Of a stretch of DNA of 64,000 nt, positions 54,189 to 61,982 are shown one piece after another. A program made the translations under genes and the position numbers. This DNA is from Melioribacter sp. (GTDB lineage Bacteria; Bacteroidota; Ignavibacteria; Ignavibacteriales; Melioribacteraceae). The number at the start of each line of letters is the position of its first letter. Within the stretch, counting starts at the first letter, position 1. Below the pieces are notes generated by a model. The model had not been told where the DNA came from. It worked only from the letters and a program-made list of their open reading frames with translations, and made no database searches. The DNA is taken from assembly GCA_020723965.1 (NCBI GenBank), contig DYHW01000008.1, forward strand, positions 16,343 through 80,342, given 5' to 3'.

Positions 54189-54728
54189 TTAAACTGTAAG
54201 AGTAACCGATCTATCCGATTCTTCATTCATATTAATAACAAGCTGACCATCATCCGGTGAAATTTCCATCTTATACCATTTCAGTGGTTTTGGAGCCGGT
54301 CCGGCAAAGTTAGTTCCATCTTCATAAAATTTTGACCCGTGACACGGACAATGAAATTCGGAATGAATTTCTTTTGTTGTTCCCTCAATCTCAACTTTTT
54401 TGGGTTGATTAAGATTAACATATTTCACAGTACAACCAAGATGAGTACAAACCGCAGAAATACAATGAAAAGATTTTCCATTTTTTAAAACATACAACCG
54501 CTGTTCCTTTAAATAAGTTATTCCCTCAGTGAAAGTATTTGGAAAGCCGATTTTGAATTTCTTTGCCGGTTCATATCTAACATTCGGAATGAGCGTCTTG
54601 AATGATTGAAAACCAAACCCTGCTAACCCGATTAAAACTCCGCCAAGTCCTAATTTTTCTAAAAATGTTCGCCTTGATATTTCTGTTGAATTTGAATTTT
54701 CCGGTTTATTTTTCTTGAAAAGCTTCAT
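54189..54728 (-). CDS. Rieske 2Fe-2S protein with Tat signal
   Basis: A 179-residue protein. The N-terminus has the twin-arginine motif SRRTFLEKL at about residues 18-26 followed by a hydrophobic helix, so it is exported folded and stays anchored. Cluster ligands lie in CTHLGC and CPCHGS, spaced by an insertion. It transfers electrons from quinol to the cytochrome. Its place directly upstream of cytochrome b confirms the complex. Confidence 0.93.
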   Translation of the reverse strand: MKLFKKNKPENSNSTEISRRTFLEKLGLGGVLIGLAGFGFQSFKTLIPNVRYEPAKKFKIGFPNTFTEGITYLKEQRLYVLKNGKSFHCISAVCTHLGCTVKYVNLNQPKKVEIEGTTKEIHSEFHCPCHGSKFYEDGTNFAGPAPKPLKWYKMEISPDDGQLVINMNEESDRSVTLTV

Positions 54729-54752
54729 TAAAACTCTCCTTCATTATTTCAT

Positions 54753-56648
54753 TTAAAACAATTCGTGTTCTTCGTAATAAAAGACTTCCATTGTCATTGC
54801 ATCGGTCGGACATCGTAACGCACAAAGTCCACATCGTATACAAGTCTCATCATCTTTTATCATTGCGGAAATAGGCTGCAACAAATCAAGATTGTAATGC
54901 TTAATTAATTTTTCTTTTTGTTCTTCTTCAAGATTTAATTTTTCTAATGGGATTAGCTGTAAACAATATTCGGGACAAATATCAACACAGCGATTGCACA
55001 TCACACATTTCTCAGCGTCATAAATTGTTTGAATATGACAAGCTAAACATCTTTCGGCTTGCATGTTGGCTTGTTCATTATTAAAACCCAATTCAACTTC
55101 CGAAATTCCGGTTCGTCTGTTTAATTCAATAGTTGGCGCGCTTTCTCTTGAAAATTGTTCGAAATCTTCAGGGCGTTTATAATTTCGAGTCGAAATTTTC
55201 TCAATATCTAATTTGAAATATCTTTGTGGAGTTAAATTTCTTAAATAATCATCAATCGATAATGCCGCTCGTTTTCCATTTGCAACTGCATCAATAATAT
55301 TTCTTGGACCGAATGCAACATCGCCGCCGGCAAAAATTCCTCGAGCTGAAGTAGCGAGTGTTTCGCTATCAACCAATATTGTATTCGCTGCTGTAAATTT
55401 AATTCCATCATCAGAATTGATAAATGAAAGATCAGCCATTTGGCCAATAGCGAGAATTACCGAATCGAATTCAAATACTTCGTTTATAGATTCATCGAAG
55501 ACAGGTGAAAATTTCCCTTGATCATCATAGGTTCGCTTCACGCCGATCAATTCGATCCCTTTGAGTTTCCCTTCCTTACCAAAAAATTTTTTTGGACCTC
55601 GCTGCGGATGAAATATTATTCCTTCTTTTTTTGCTTCTTCAAATTCTTCGAATCCTTGAGCGGTTCTTAGAACGGGCATCTCTTCAAATGATTCGAGACT
55701 TGCAATATGAACTTCAACGGCGCCGCCTCGAATTGCAGTTCTCGCCGCATCTAAAGCAGAATGAATACTTTCACTTTGTTCATTTTCCAATGCTCGAATA
55801 GCAGTTCTTGCGGCATCGAAAGCAACAAACCCGCCACCAATAATTAAAACTTTTCGACCAAGATTAACTCGATAGCCATTATTCATATTAATCAAATAAT
55901 CGATAGCGCGAATAACGCCATCTAAGTCTGACCCTTCAATATTTAAGTCGCGTCCTTTTTGGCAACCGACTGAAAGAAAGAATGCTTCGTATCCTGATGC
56001 CTTTAATTCATTGATACCAAATTCAGAATTTAATGGAGTATTGAATTTTATTTCTACTCCGAGCGAGAGAACTTTTTCAATCTCTTTATTAATAAGCGAT
56101 CTCGACAAACGATATTCAGGAATTCCGTGCTTCAACATTCCGCCTGCAGAGTTTGTAGCTTCAAAAACCGTGGCACTGTAACCCATCATTGCAAGATCGT
56201 GCGCACAAGAAACTCCTGCAGGGCCTGCGCCAATCACTGCAATTTTTTTCCCTCGATTGGCGCTCTTGCGACTTTCTAATTGTAGAGGAATATGCCAGCG
56301 CCATTTATTTCCCACTTCGTTCTTATTTCCATTTAGCAATTCATCTAACGTATCAGGCACAAGTGATTCAACGCCAAATTTTTCTGTCACATATCTTTTC
56401 AATGCTCGAATAGTAACGGGTAAATCAATTTTTCCTCTTCGACAAAAATCTTCACACGGCGCTGCACAAACTCTTCCGCAAACACTCGCAAGTGGATTTG
56501 GCGAACGAGCAGCTAAAAATGCTTCTTCAAATTTTCCATCAGCAATTAACTGAACGTATCGACCGGCATCGGTATGAACAGGGCAACCTATTTGACAAGG
56601 GACTAATCCCTTCCAAAATTCGATGTCGGGAATTTTTATGTTAAACAT
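54753..56648 (-). CDS. FAD/NAD(P)-dependent oxidoreductase with two ferredoxin clusters
   Basis: A 631-residue protein built like the small subunit of glutamate synthase. The N-terminal Fe-S region has CQIGCPVHTDAGRY and SVCGRVCAAPCEDFCRRG. The FAD motif GAGPAGVSCAHDLA is near residue 137 and a second Rossmann motif, IGGGFVAFDAART, is near 265. Two C-terminal 4Fe-4S sites read CVMCNRCVDICPEYC and CIRCGLCALRCPTDA. It is the first gene of the nos operon, so it may feed electrons from NAD(P)H or ferredoxin into the chain. A regulatory or glutamate-synthase role is less likely. There is a short duplicated AARTAIR segment around 270-300. Confidence 0.85.
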   Translation of the reverse strand: MFNIKIPDIEFWKGLVPCQIGCPVHTDAGRYVQLIADGKFEEAFLAARSPNPLASVCGRVCAAPCEDFCRRGKIDLPVTIRALKRYVTEKFGVESLVPDTLDELLNGNKNEVGNKWRWHIPLQLESRKSANRGKKIAVIGAGPAGVSCAHDLAMMGYSATVFEATNSAGGMLKHGIPEYRLSRSLINKEIEKVLSLGVEIKFNTPLNSEFGINELKASGYEAFFLSVGCQKGRDLNIEGSDLDGVIRAIDYLINMNNGYRVNLGRKVLIIGGGFVAFDAARTAIRALENEQSESIHSALDAARTAIRGGAVEVHIASLESFEEMPVLRTAQGFEEFEEAKKEGIIFHPQRGPKKFFGKEGKLKGIELIGVKRTYDDQGKFSPVFDESINEVFEFDSVILAIGQMADLSFINSDDGIKFTAANTILVDSETLATSARGIFAGGDVAFGPRNIIDAVANGKRAALSIDDYLRNLTPQRYFKLDIEKISTRNYKRPEDFEQFSRESAPTIELNRRTGISEVELGFNNEQANMQAERCLACHIQTIYDAEKCVMCNRCVDICPEYCLQLIPLEKLNLEEEQKEKLIKHYNLDLLQPISAMIKDDETCIRCGLCALRCPTDAMTMEVFYYEEHELF

Positions 56649-56778
56649 TCATCCCTCTTTTAATGATAAAGAAGTAATACTGAATGAGAAAATGAAAATA
56701 TATCTGAATTTAACTCTAATAATCTTTTTGACATCAATGGCTATGGGCTTTGATTCAGAATAAATTATCTGATTACAA

Positions 56779-56805
56779 ACTATACTCTTTAATTGTATTT
56801 GTCAA
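56779..56805 (-). promoter_or_regulatory. candidate sigma70-type promoter of the nos operon
   Basis: On the minus strand TTGACA (56800-56805) is followed by TATAGT (56779-56784) with a 15-base spacer, about 130 bp before the first gene of the operon. The spacer is shorter than the ideal 17. I saw no clear FNR or NNR half-site pair nearby. The rest of the 56649-57008 gap has no gene. Confidence 0.3.
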
Positions 56806-57008
56806 GCAAAAAGTTTTATCTGTAGGAATAGATAATTACGTTTATTGAACCACAACTGCCCCCGCCCGTTGAATTGACAAATCGAGCTACTGTGTATCAA
56901 AAAAAATGTCGGAGAAAAAGAATTCCGTCTTCTATTTGAACTTGAGTGAGAAAAAATGCTATCCTTTACAGAAACTACCACTCTGGAAATTTTCCCTCGA
57001 AAGCTTTA

Positions 57009-57183
57009 GCATAGGCGTCAAATTAATTTCGGAAATTTTTGATAGAAGCAACCTCTATCGTGGCGGTATTCGCAAAGACAGTAATATTGTTTGGTTGATA
57101 AGAAAATTATCCTCGTCGTCAAAATTTTACTTCATCCTGATTAATGTAGTAAAATCGAGCAACATGTCGGAACTTGGGCAGTG
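57009..57183. repeat. 175-bp direct repeat, right copy, bounding the nos island
   Basis: Same orientation as the left copy at 44873-45049, from GCATAGGCGTCAA to GGAACTTGGGCAGTG. It lies upstream of the nos operon and 34 bp before the stop of the isochorismatase-like gene. A short frame across it, 56906-57235, is not credible as a gene. The pair encloses about 12 kb containing the whole nos operon. Confidence 0.85.
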
Positions 57184-57217
57184 TAAAATTAAGGTATTAT
57201 CTGAATACAAGTTTGTT

Positions 57218-57781
57218 TTACTTTACGAGTTTTGATACTGCTTTAAACTCATCTGTTCCGCAGACATTAAGTAATTCAAATAAAATTGATTCAGTAGTAG
57301 TTACTTCAGCTCCGTTCGAGCGCATTCTATCAAGAGCTATTTTATAATCAAACTTTCTGCGGGAAGAAACTGCGTCTGCGGCAACGTCAACTTGAAAACC
57401 ATTCGCGAGCAAATCCAAGACTGTTTGCAAAACGCACACATGACTTTCGATTCCGCACACAACAACCTGCTTAATATTCTTTCTTTTTAATTCATCAAAA
57501 AGGTCTTCTGCACCATAACAGCTAAAACTCATTTTCTGAACTGCTTTGGTATTATCCAGCGCGGCTTTGATTCGCGGTTCGGTTGGGCCAAGTCCTTTTG
57601 GATATTGTTCGGTGAAATAGATAGGCACATTTAGAATTTTAAAACCATTTATGAGTTTAATTGCGTTCTCGACAACACGCTCATGCTCAAATACTGCCGG
57701 CAAAATTCTCTCTTGAATATCAATAACAAGCAGCGTTGTTTTTTCTCTTTGCAAAATTTGCGGATGGCGATTTATTACCAT
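57218..57781 (-). CDS. isochorismatase-family cysteine hydrolase
   Basis: A 187-residue protein with the Asp-Lys-Cys triad of the family: Asp21 in LLVIDIQER, Lys83 in VQKMSFS and Cys116 in CGIESHVCVLQT. It resembles YcaC-like hydrolases. The substrate (nicotinamide, isochorismate or another amide) cannot be inferred. It is the first ordinary chromosomal gene after the right island repeat, and starts with a weak site. Confidence 0.88.
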   Translation of the reverse strand: MVINRHPQILQREKTTLLVIDIQERILPAVFEHERVVENAIKLINGFKILNVPIYFTEQYPKGLGPTEPRIKAALDNTKAVQKMSFSCYGAEDLFDELKRKNIKQVVVCGIESHVCVLQTVLDLLANGFQVDVAADAVSSRRKFDYKIALDRMRSNGAEVTTTESILFELLNVCGTDEFKAVSKLVK

Positions 57782-57898
57782 GTTATCTCCATTAAAAAAT
57801 GTTAATCGTCATTTTAAGCGCAGAAAGAATCAAGTATTAAATTCGTTTTGAGATTCTTCCCCTTCCAACAAGCAAGCCAGGATACGCAGAACGACATA

Positions 57899-58735
57899 TC
57901 AGTAAATAGGTTCCATTCCATACTTGCCGCAAGCATACATCATCAATAAAGAAGCTACATCGATTGCGGCGCGTTTTTCTTCATCTTCATGAATAACAAG
58001 ATCATAAAGATCTGCTACGTATTTCATGTTCAATAAAATCTTTTTTAGTTCGGATAATGTTGGTTCGCCGTGCCAGTTTGCTACGCGTTTAATTAAATTT
58101 TCTTCATTGCGCCTCATGAATTCCGAAAACGTAATTACATTTTGGCTAAGTTTTGTTCTCGGTCTGCAAATAGTTATCAAGTCGTTTGTGTACTGGTCAA
58201 ATTTCCGGGCTAAGTCTTCATTTTTATCATACATTAACAATTTTGCTTTTTCGGGTGTAAATTTAGCCCGGGTATGTGCTTTGAATTTTGGGGAAAGCGC
58301 ATAGCCATCGTAACTTCGTATTCCAGTTCCTTCCTCTGTATACTTCCATAAACGGATAAGTTGAGTTGTAGTCAAAACAGAAACTACTTTATCGAGTTCA
58401 CTATCGATAACAACAAATTTTCCTTTTTGATAGCTTACAACCGTGCACCAGTGTTCCCAATTTTTCACGCTTAGAATACAAGGATTCCCTTTTTTAAGAT
58501 GCTTTATTAGTGCGCGGCGTGCATCATCGGGGTTGCTAGATTGAAAATGTTTCATACTGCAGTTAAATCTTCGTGCGGCGCGCGCTAAACCAAATTCATC
58601 AGTTCCTGCCCACCAAGTGCTTCCGGCAATTATTCCTATCTGATCTTCATCTTTAAAAACGCCTAACATTACAAGAGCATATTTTAATGCGAAAGGGCCG
58701 CATTGATATTTATTGGGCTGAGGATAAAAACTCAT
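57899..58735 (-). CDS. C39-like cysteine peptidase domain protein
   Basis: A 278-residue cytosolic protein. The N-terminal 120 residues match a papain-like C39 fold, with Cys12 in NKYQCGPFALKYA, His95 in NWEHWCTVV and Asp111 in VVIDSE. The C-terminal half is helical, with no recognised domain. C39 domains cleave peptides at GG sites or act as standalone hydrolases. It is divergently arranged with an ATP-grasp gene, 93 bp apart, so the two may share regulation and substrate. Confidence 0.7.
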   Translation of the reverse strand: MSFYPQPNKYQCGPFALKYALVMLGVFKDEDQIGIIAGSTWWAGTDEFGLARAARRFNCSMKHFQSSNPDDARRALIKHLKKGNPCILSVKNWEHWCTVVSYQKGKFVVIDSELDKVVSVLTTTQLIRLWKYTEEGTGIRSYDGYALSPKFKAHTRAKFTPEKAKLLMYDKNEDLARKFDQYTNDLITICRPRTKLSQNVITFSEFMRRNEENLIKRVANWHGEPTLSELKKILLNMKYVADLYDLVIHEDEEKRAAIDVASLLMMYACGKYGMEPIY

Positions 58736-58828
58736 TTTTCTCTAAACTTGATATGGTAGCAAAAATAATAAATCTTTTGTTATGCAAAACTATTTTGTCT
58801 AATTTTTCAAAAAAAAATATAGAGATAA

Positions 58829-59881
58829 ATGAAAATAGCCGTGGTTTATAATGAAGCTCAACCAGAGCTTTATCAAAAGAAGAAAAAGAAAGTAAAAGAT
58901 TTAGACTTTAAGCCATATTTCAGTCTGCAGGGAAGCGACCCAATTTCGGATTTTGAAACTATTGCTGCTGCTCTTAGAAAATCTGGTTATGAAGTTTACA
59001 CTTTGAACATAATGGATAACCTTAATCTTTTCATAAAAGATTATGAAAAGAACAAGCCTGATGTAGTTTTCAATCTGGTCGAGATTTTCATGGAAGAGCC
59101 GCGTCTCGAAATGAATTTTACCGGTTTGATGGAACTGCTTGGAGTTACATATACAGGAGCGCCGCCGCTGGCACTTGGTACTTGTCAAAATAAAAATCTC
59201 ACCAAAAGAGTTTTGAGTTCGGTTGGAATCCGCACCCCGCGTTATAAAATTATTAAAAGTATGGATCGTTCGTTCCGTCTCGGTTTGCGATATCCTCTCA
59301 TTATTAAACCTGCATGGGAAGATGCAAGCGTTGGAATTGATAACGAAGCTATTGTTTACAATGTTGATGTTCTAAAAAAACGTGTTGAATATGTATTCAA
59401 TTCTTTTAAACAGCCGGCACTTGTTGAAGAATTTATTGTTGGAAGAGAATTGAACGTTTCAGTGTTCGGCGATAAAAATCCTTTTGTAATGCCGATAAGT
59501 GAAATTGATTTTTCGAAAATGCCGGAGAACATGCACCCCATTGTTAGTTTTCAGGCAAAGTGGGAACCGATGCATGAAGCATATCATAAAACTATTCCTA
59601 TCTGTCCCGCGCCTTTGCCAGAGGAAATACGCATTGAAGCAGAGAAAATGGCTTTACAATGTTTCCGTGCTGTCGGTTGCCGCGATTATGCCCGCATTGA
59701 TATGCGTCTTTCAAAAGAAGATAAGAAACTTTACGTGCTGGAAGTAAATCCTAATCCCGATTTGCAGGAGGGCGCTGGATTTATGCGTTCTGCAAAGCAG
59801 GCCGGTTATTCATACAAAAAAACTTTGAAGATGATTGTTGATTTCGCCTATGAAAGGAAGCTATTAGCTTTTAGTCGTTAG
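58829..59881 (+). CDS. D-alanine--D-alanine ligase-like ATP-grasp protein
   Basis: A 350-residue protein. The N-terminus MKIAVVYNEAQ and a later GVTYTGAPPLALGTCQNKNLTK segment are Ddl-like, followed by the ATP-grasp region with YPLIIKPAWEDASVGI and EEFIVGRELNVSV and the metal site VLEVNPNPDLQEG. It is longer and more divergent than housekeeping Ddl and lacks its dipeptide context (no murC or mur genes nearby). A peptide or amino-acid ligase in a small modification pathway is the better guess. Confidence 0.78.
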   Translation: MKIAVVYNEAQPELYQKKKKKVKDLDFKPYFSLQGSDPISDFETIAAALRKSGYEVYTLNIMDNLNLFIKDYEKNKPDVVFNLVEIFMEEPRLEMNFTGLMELLGVTYTGAPPLALGTCQNKNLTKRVLSSVGIRTPRYKIIKSMDRSFRLGLRYPLIIKPAWEDASVGIDNEAIVYNVDVLKKRVEYVFNSFKQPALVEEFIVGRELNVSVFGDKNPFVMPISEIDFSKMPENMHPIVSFQAKWEPMHEAYHKTIPICPAPLPEEIRIEAEKMALQCFRAVGCRDYARIDMRLSKEDKKLYVLEVNPNPDLQEGAGFMRSAKQAGYSYKKTLKMIVDFAYERKLLAFSR

Positions 59882-59994
59882 CTTTTAGCTATTCTTTGGT
59901 GAGTTTTTTAAAATTTAATTACTTGAATGCTAAAAGCTGATTATTCATTATTTGGATTGAAGCAAAAAGATAATTGCCAACTGCTAAAAGCTCA
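59870..59994. repeat. TAGCTTTTAGC-type intergenic repeat
   Basis: TTAGCTTTTAGTCGTTAGC and TAGCTTTTAGCTATTC on the left are inverted relative to GCTAAAAGCTGA (59928-59939) and CTGCTAAAAGCTCA (59981-59994). The unit overlaps the 3' end of the Ddl-like gene and reaches cobO. A shorter relative occurs at 26828-26856. Confidence 0.5.
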
Positions 59995-60525
59995 CGACTC
60001 AATCCCCTTTCTTGCCAAAATTTCTTTCTGATAATAGTGTTTTACTTCTTTCATTTCGGTTACAAGATCTGCGCGCTCAATTAAAGTATTGGGACAGTAT
60101 CTTCCTGTAAGAATCAGTTCAACATTTTCCGGTTTTGAATCTAATAAAAGCAAAATATTTTCCGCAGTGAACAAACCGAAGTAAATTGACACGCAAACTT
60201 CATCAAGAATTATTAAATCATATTTGCCGCTTAGCATCTTTTGTTTTACCGAATCGAGCGCGCGTTTGGCTTTTACAATTTCTTCCTGCGGGGCGGGTTC
60301 CTGTTTATAAACATAATCATCTTTACCGCACTGCTCAATCGTAATCCACTCGCTCAAATGTTTCAAGCTAACTATTTCATTGTATGGAAATTCTTTCATG
60401 AATTGAATGATGTATGATTTCAATCCGGCGCCCGCTGCGCGCACGGCTTGCCCAATTGCTGCCGTGGTTTTTCCTTTTCCATTGCCGGTATAGATTTGAA
60501 TGTAACCGCGTTCAAGTTTATCCAC
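59992..60525 (-). CDS. cobO: cob(I)yrinic acid a,c-diamide adenosyltransferase
   Basis: A 177-residue protein with a P-loop GNGKGKT at residues 14-20 and the family signature YIQIYTGNGKG at the start. Later VELILTGRYCPNTLIERADLVTEM is characteristic of the CobO/BtuR type. It adenosylates corrinoid precursors, using ATP. No other cobalamin genes and no B12 riboswitch are visible nearby, so it may serve salvage. Confidence 0.94.
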   Translation of the reverse strand: MDKLERGYIQIYTGNGKGKTTAAIGQAVRAAGAGLKSYIIQFMKEFPYNEIVSLKHLSEWITIEQCGKDDYVYKQEPAPQEEIVKAKRALDSVKQKMLSGKYDLIILDEVCVSIYFGLFTAENILLLLDSKPENVELILTGRYCPNTLIERADLVTEMKEVKHYYQKEILARKGIES

Positions 60526-60533
60526 TTTTTTCT

Positions 60534-60682
60534 CCGCCTATATATTTTCTTCTTTTTAATTTTTCTAAAATTTTTATTTTTTCTTCAGCAGTAAATTCTA
60601 TCCAATGATCAATTTCTTCAATAGCATCAATTTCTTCAGAGTCTCAACTCTATGTTTGCTGTTAGTTATTATTAAGCTCATT
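60534..60682 (-). pseudogene. short broken hypothetical gene upstream of cobO
   Basis: On the minus strand an ATG near 60682 opens MSLIITNSKHRVE, then the frame is lost. In the -1 frame the coding sequence continues as SEEIDAIEEIDHWIEFTAEE and later KILEKLKRRKYIGGEKSG, ending near the cobO start. Together these look like one small helical protein of about 50 residues with a frameshift. I recognise no family. The rest of the 60683-61016 gap contains no gene. Confidence 0.35.
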
Positions 60683-61025
60683 TTATTTTTCCATTACTTG
60701 TGAAAAAGATTACGGTCTTAAAATAAAAAATAATATTCTTATCGCTAAAAAGATTTTGGCGGGAAGCCGAGACTGTCTGTAGTACATTAAGGTGGGCTTC
60801 CACTGCAAATATCAATAAAAAAAAGAATAGATAATAAATGAAGTGAAAATCTGTGGGCATCCTCCCGACAAGGCGGTACATCCTTTTGAGATAAGATTTT
60901 TGGGCGCAAAGTTTCAACAAATATTCTCTCCTTTTGTTTTATAATGACACAATGAGAAACGCTTTTTTTTAAAAATCCTTGACACTTTTCTTTGATTTAG
61001 ATAGCTTATACATGAGTTGTGTACG

Positions 61026-61412
61026 ATGATTACCAAATATTTAAGAGGAAACTTCGTGCTCACCACGCCCAGAAAACTTTTTGAAGTCTTACATCAAGAA
61101 GCGAAACTTCGTAACTATGGCGAGAAGCCGCCCCTTCTGGATAGTCCTAAAACCATCAAAGCTTATAAAAGTTGTTTACATTCTTTTGTAAATTATTTTA
61201 AGCCGCGTCATCCGCGAGAATTGAGCAGCGAAGATATACGATCATACTTACTTTATTTGATTGAGGAAGAAAATTTTGCTTCGTCATCCGTTAATCAGGT
61301 TTTTAACGCACTGCGTTCGTTGTTTGATAGTTCGCAAAAGCGGTGCGTTGTTTGGCGAGACGTTAGTCGAAACGGCGGCAATAAAATCAAACAAAGGAGG
61401 AAAGTACTATGA
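61026..61412 (+). pseudogene. N-terminal fragment of a tyrosine recombinase / integrase
   Basis: From the ATG at 61026 the product reads a SAM-like core-binding domain, including SPKTIKAYKSCLHSFVNYF, HPRELSSEDIRSYLLYL and SVNQVFNALRSLF, up to about residue 105. The catalytic domain with R..H-x-x-R..Y is completely missing. The frame goes on over the GTTAGTC repeat to 61412, but this part is not homologous. Integron and XerC-type integrases share this N-terminal pattern. A TTGACA (60979-60984) stands upstream as a possible -35 box. It is dead but marks a former integration module. Confidence 0.7.
61359..61379 (+). repeat. cassette-junction repeat, copy 1
   Basis: GACGTTAGTCGAAACGGCGGC occurs where the integrase fragment ends and 30 bases before the next gene. 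GTTAGTC fits the integron core consensus GTTRRRY. It is almost identical to the right arm of the structure at 61881-61965. No left partner was found close by. Confidence 0.55.
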
Positions 61413-61822
61413 AAACTAACAAACACATCGCACTTATTCTCGTGAGTGCAGCTATCTTGATGTTTCTATCATCTATGACTGCTTATTCACAAGAAAAGCA
61501 CGGTCCCCTTACTCAAATCATCATCTACAAAGGTGAAGCTGCGGGGACGGGAGTTGGTCTCGAAGTCTTCAAGCTAACAGTTGGAGAAGAACTCACTGTC
61601 ACTGCTAAAGGAGTGGACTCGGAAGGAAAGGACGTCCCTATTTGGCCTACTTGGAAAGCCGACAAAGAGCTCTCTATCCAAGTCGCTGAAGGCAGAAGCA
61701 AAACGGCTATTGTAAAAGCTTTAAAGGAAGGCGCTCCAGTATTCTTCTCTGCTGTCTATATCACAGATGATGGCAAGAAAGTAATCGGAGAAGCGATGGG
61801 TGAGATTAAACCTAAGAAGTGA
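61409..61822 (+). CDS. secreted protein with Ig-like (Big_2-type) fold, unknown function
   Basis: A 137-residue protein with a Sec signal peptide (KTNKHIALILVSAAILMFL..., cleavage near 28). The rest is beta-rich: EVFKLTVGEELTVTAKGVDSEGKDV, WPTWKADKELSIQV and a final VIGEAMGEIKPKK. It resembles a bacterial Ig-like domain. An AAAGGAGGAAAG site lies just upstream. Its codon use is less AT-rich than the chromosome around it. It is the first gene downstream of the integrase fragment and may be a mobile cassette gene. Confidence 0.7.
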   Translation: MKTNKHIALILVSAAILMFLSSMTAYSQEKHGPLTQIIIYKGEAAGTGVGLEVFKLTVGEELTVTAKGVDSEGKDVPIWPTWKADKELSIQVAEGRSKTAIVKALKEGAPVFFSAVYITDDGKKVIGEAMGEIKPKK

Positions 61823-61880
61823 AGAATACATAGCCAACAGCAGTGATAATACAGTGAAAACTAAAGCCGGGAAACAAAAT

Positions 61881-61965
61881 GCCGCCGCTTCGCTGTTGGT
61901 ATAAGAAATCATCTATATCTCGCGGCACTACGTCTTTTAGTCTGAACGTTAGGCGAAACGGCGGC
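61881..61965. repeat. 85-bp inverted-repeat site resembling an attC-like recombination site
   Basis: GCCGCCGCTTCGC at 61881-61893 is complementary to GCGAAACGGCGGC at 61953-61965 with a single mismatch, enclosing about 59 bases. The core-like GTTAGGC is at 61948-61954, and the right arm is a second copy of the repeat at 61359-61379. Integron attC sites have outer GTTRRRY and RYYYAAC boxes; the left box here is not clear, so the classification is tentative. Confidence 0.5.
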
Positions 61966-61982
61966 GTAAAAGAGAAAACAAT

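Noticed and set aside
56906..57235. 109-residue plus-strand frame over the right island repeat
   Set aside because: The frame lies across the non-coding repeat and extends into the 3' end of the isochorismatase-like gene. The left copy of the repeat does not keep it open.
60678..60920. 80-residue minus-strand frame upstream of cobO
   Set aside because: Low-complexity, hydrophobic sequence without a ribosome-binding site. It includes fragments of palindromic intergenic sequence and has no recognisable domain.
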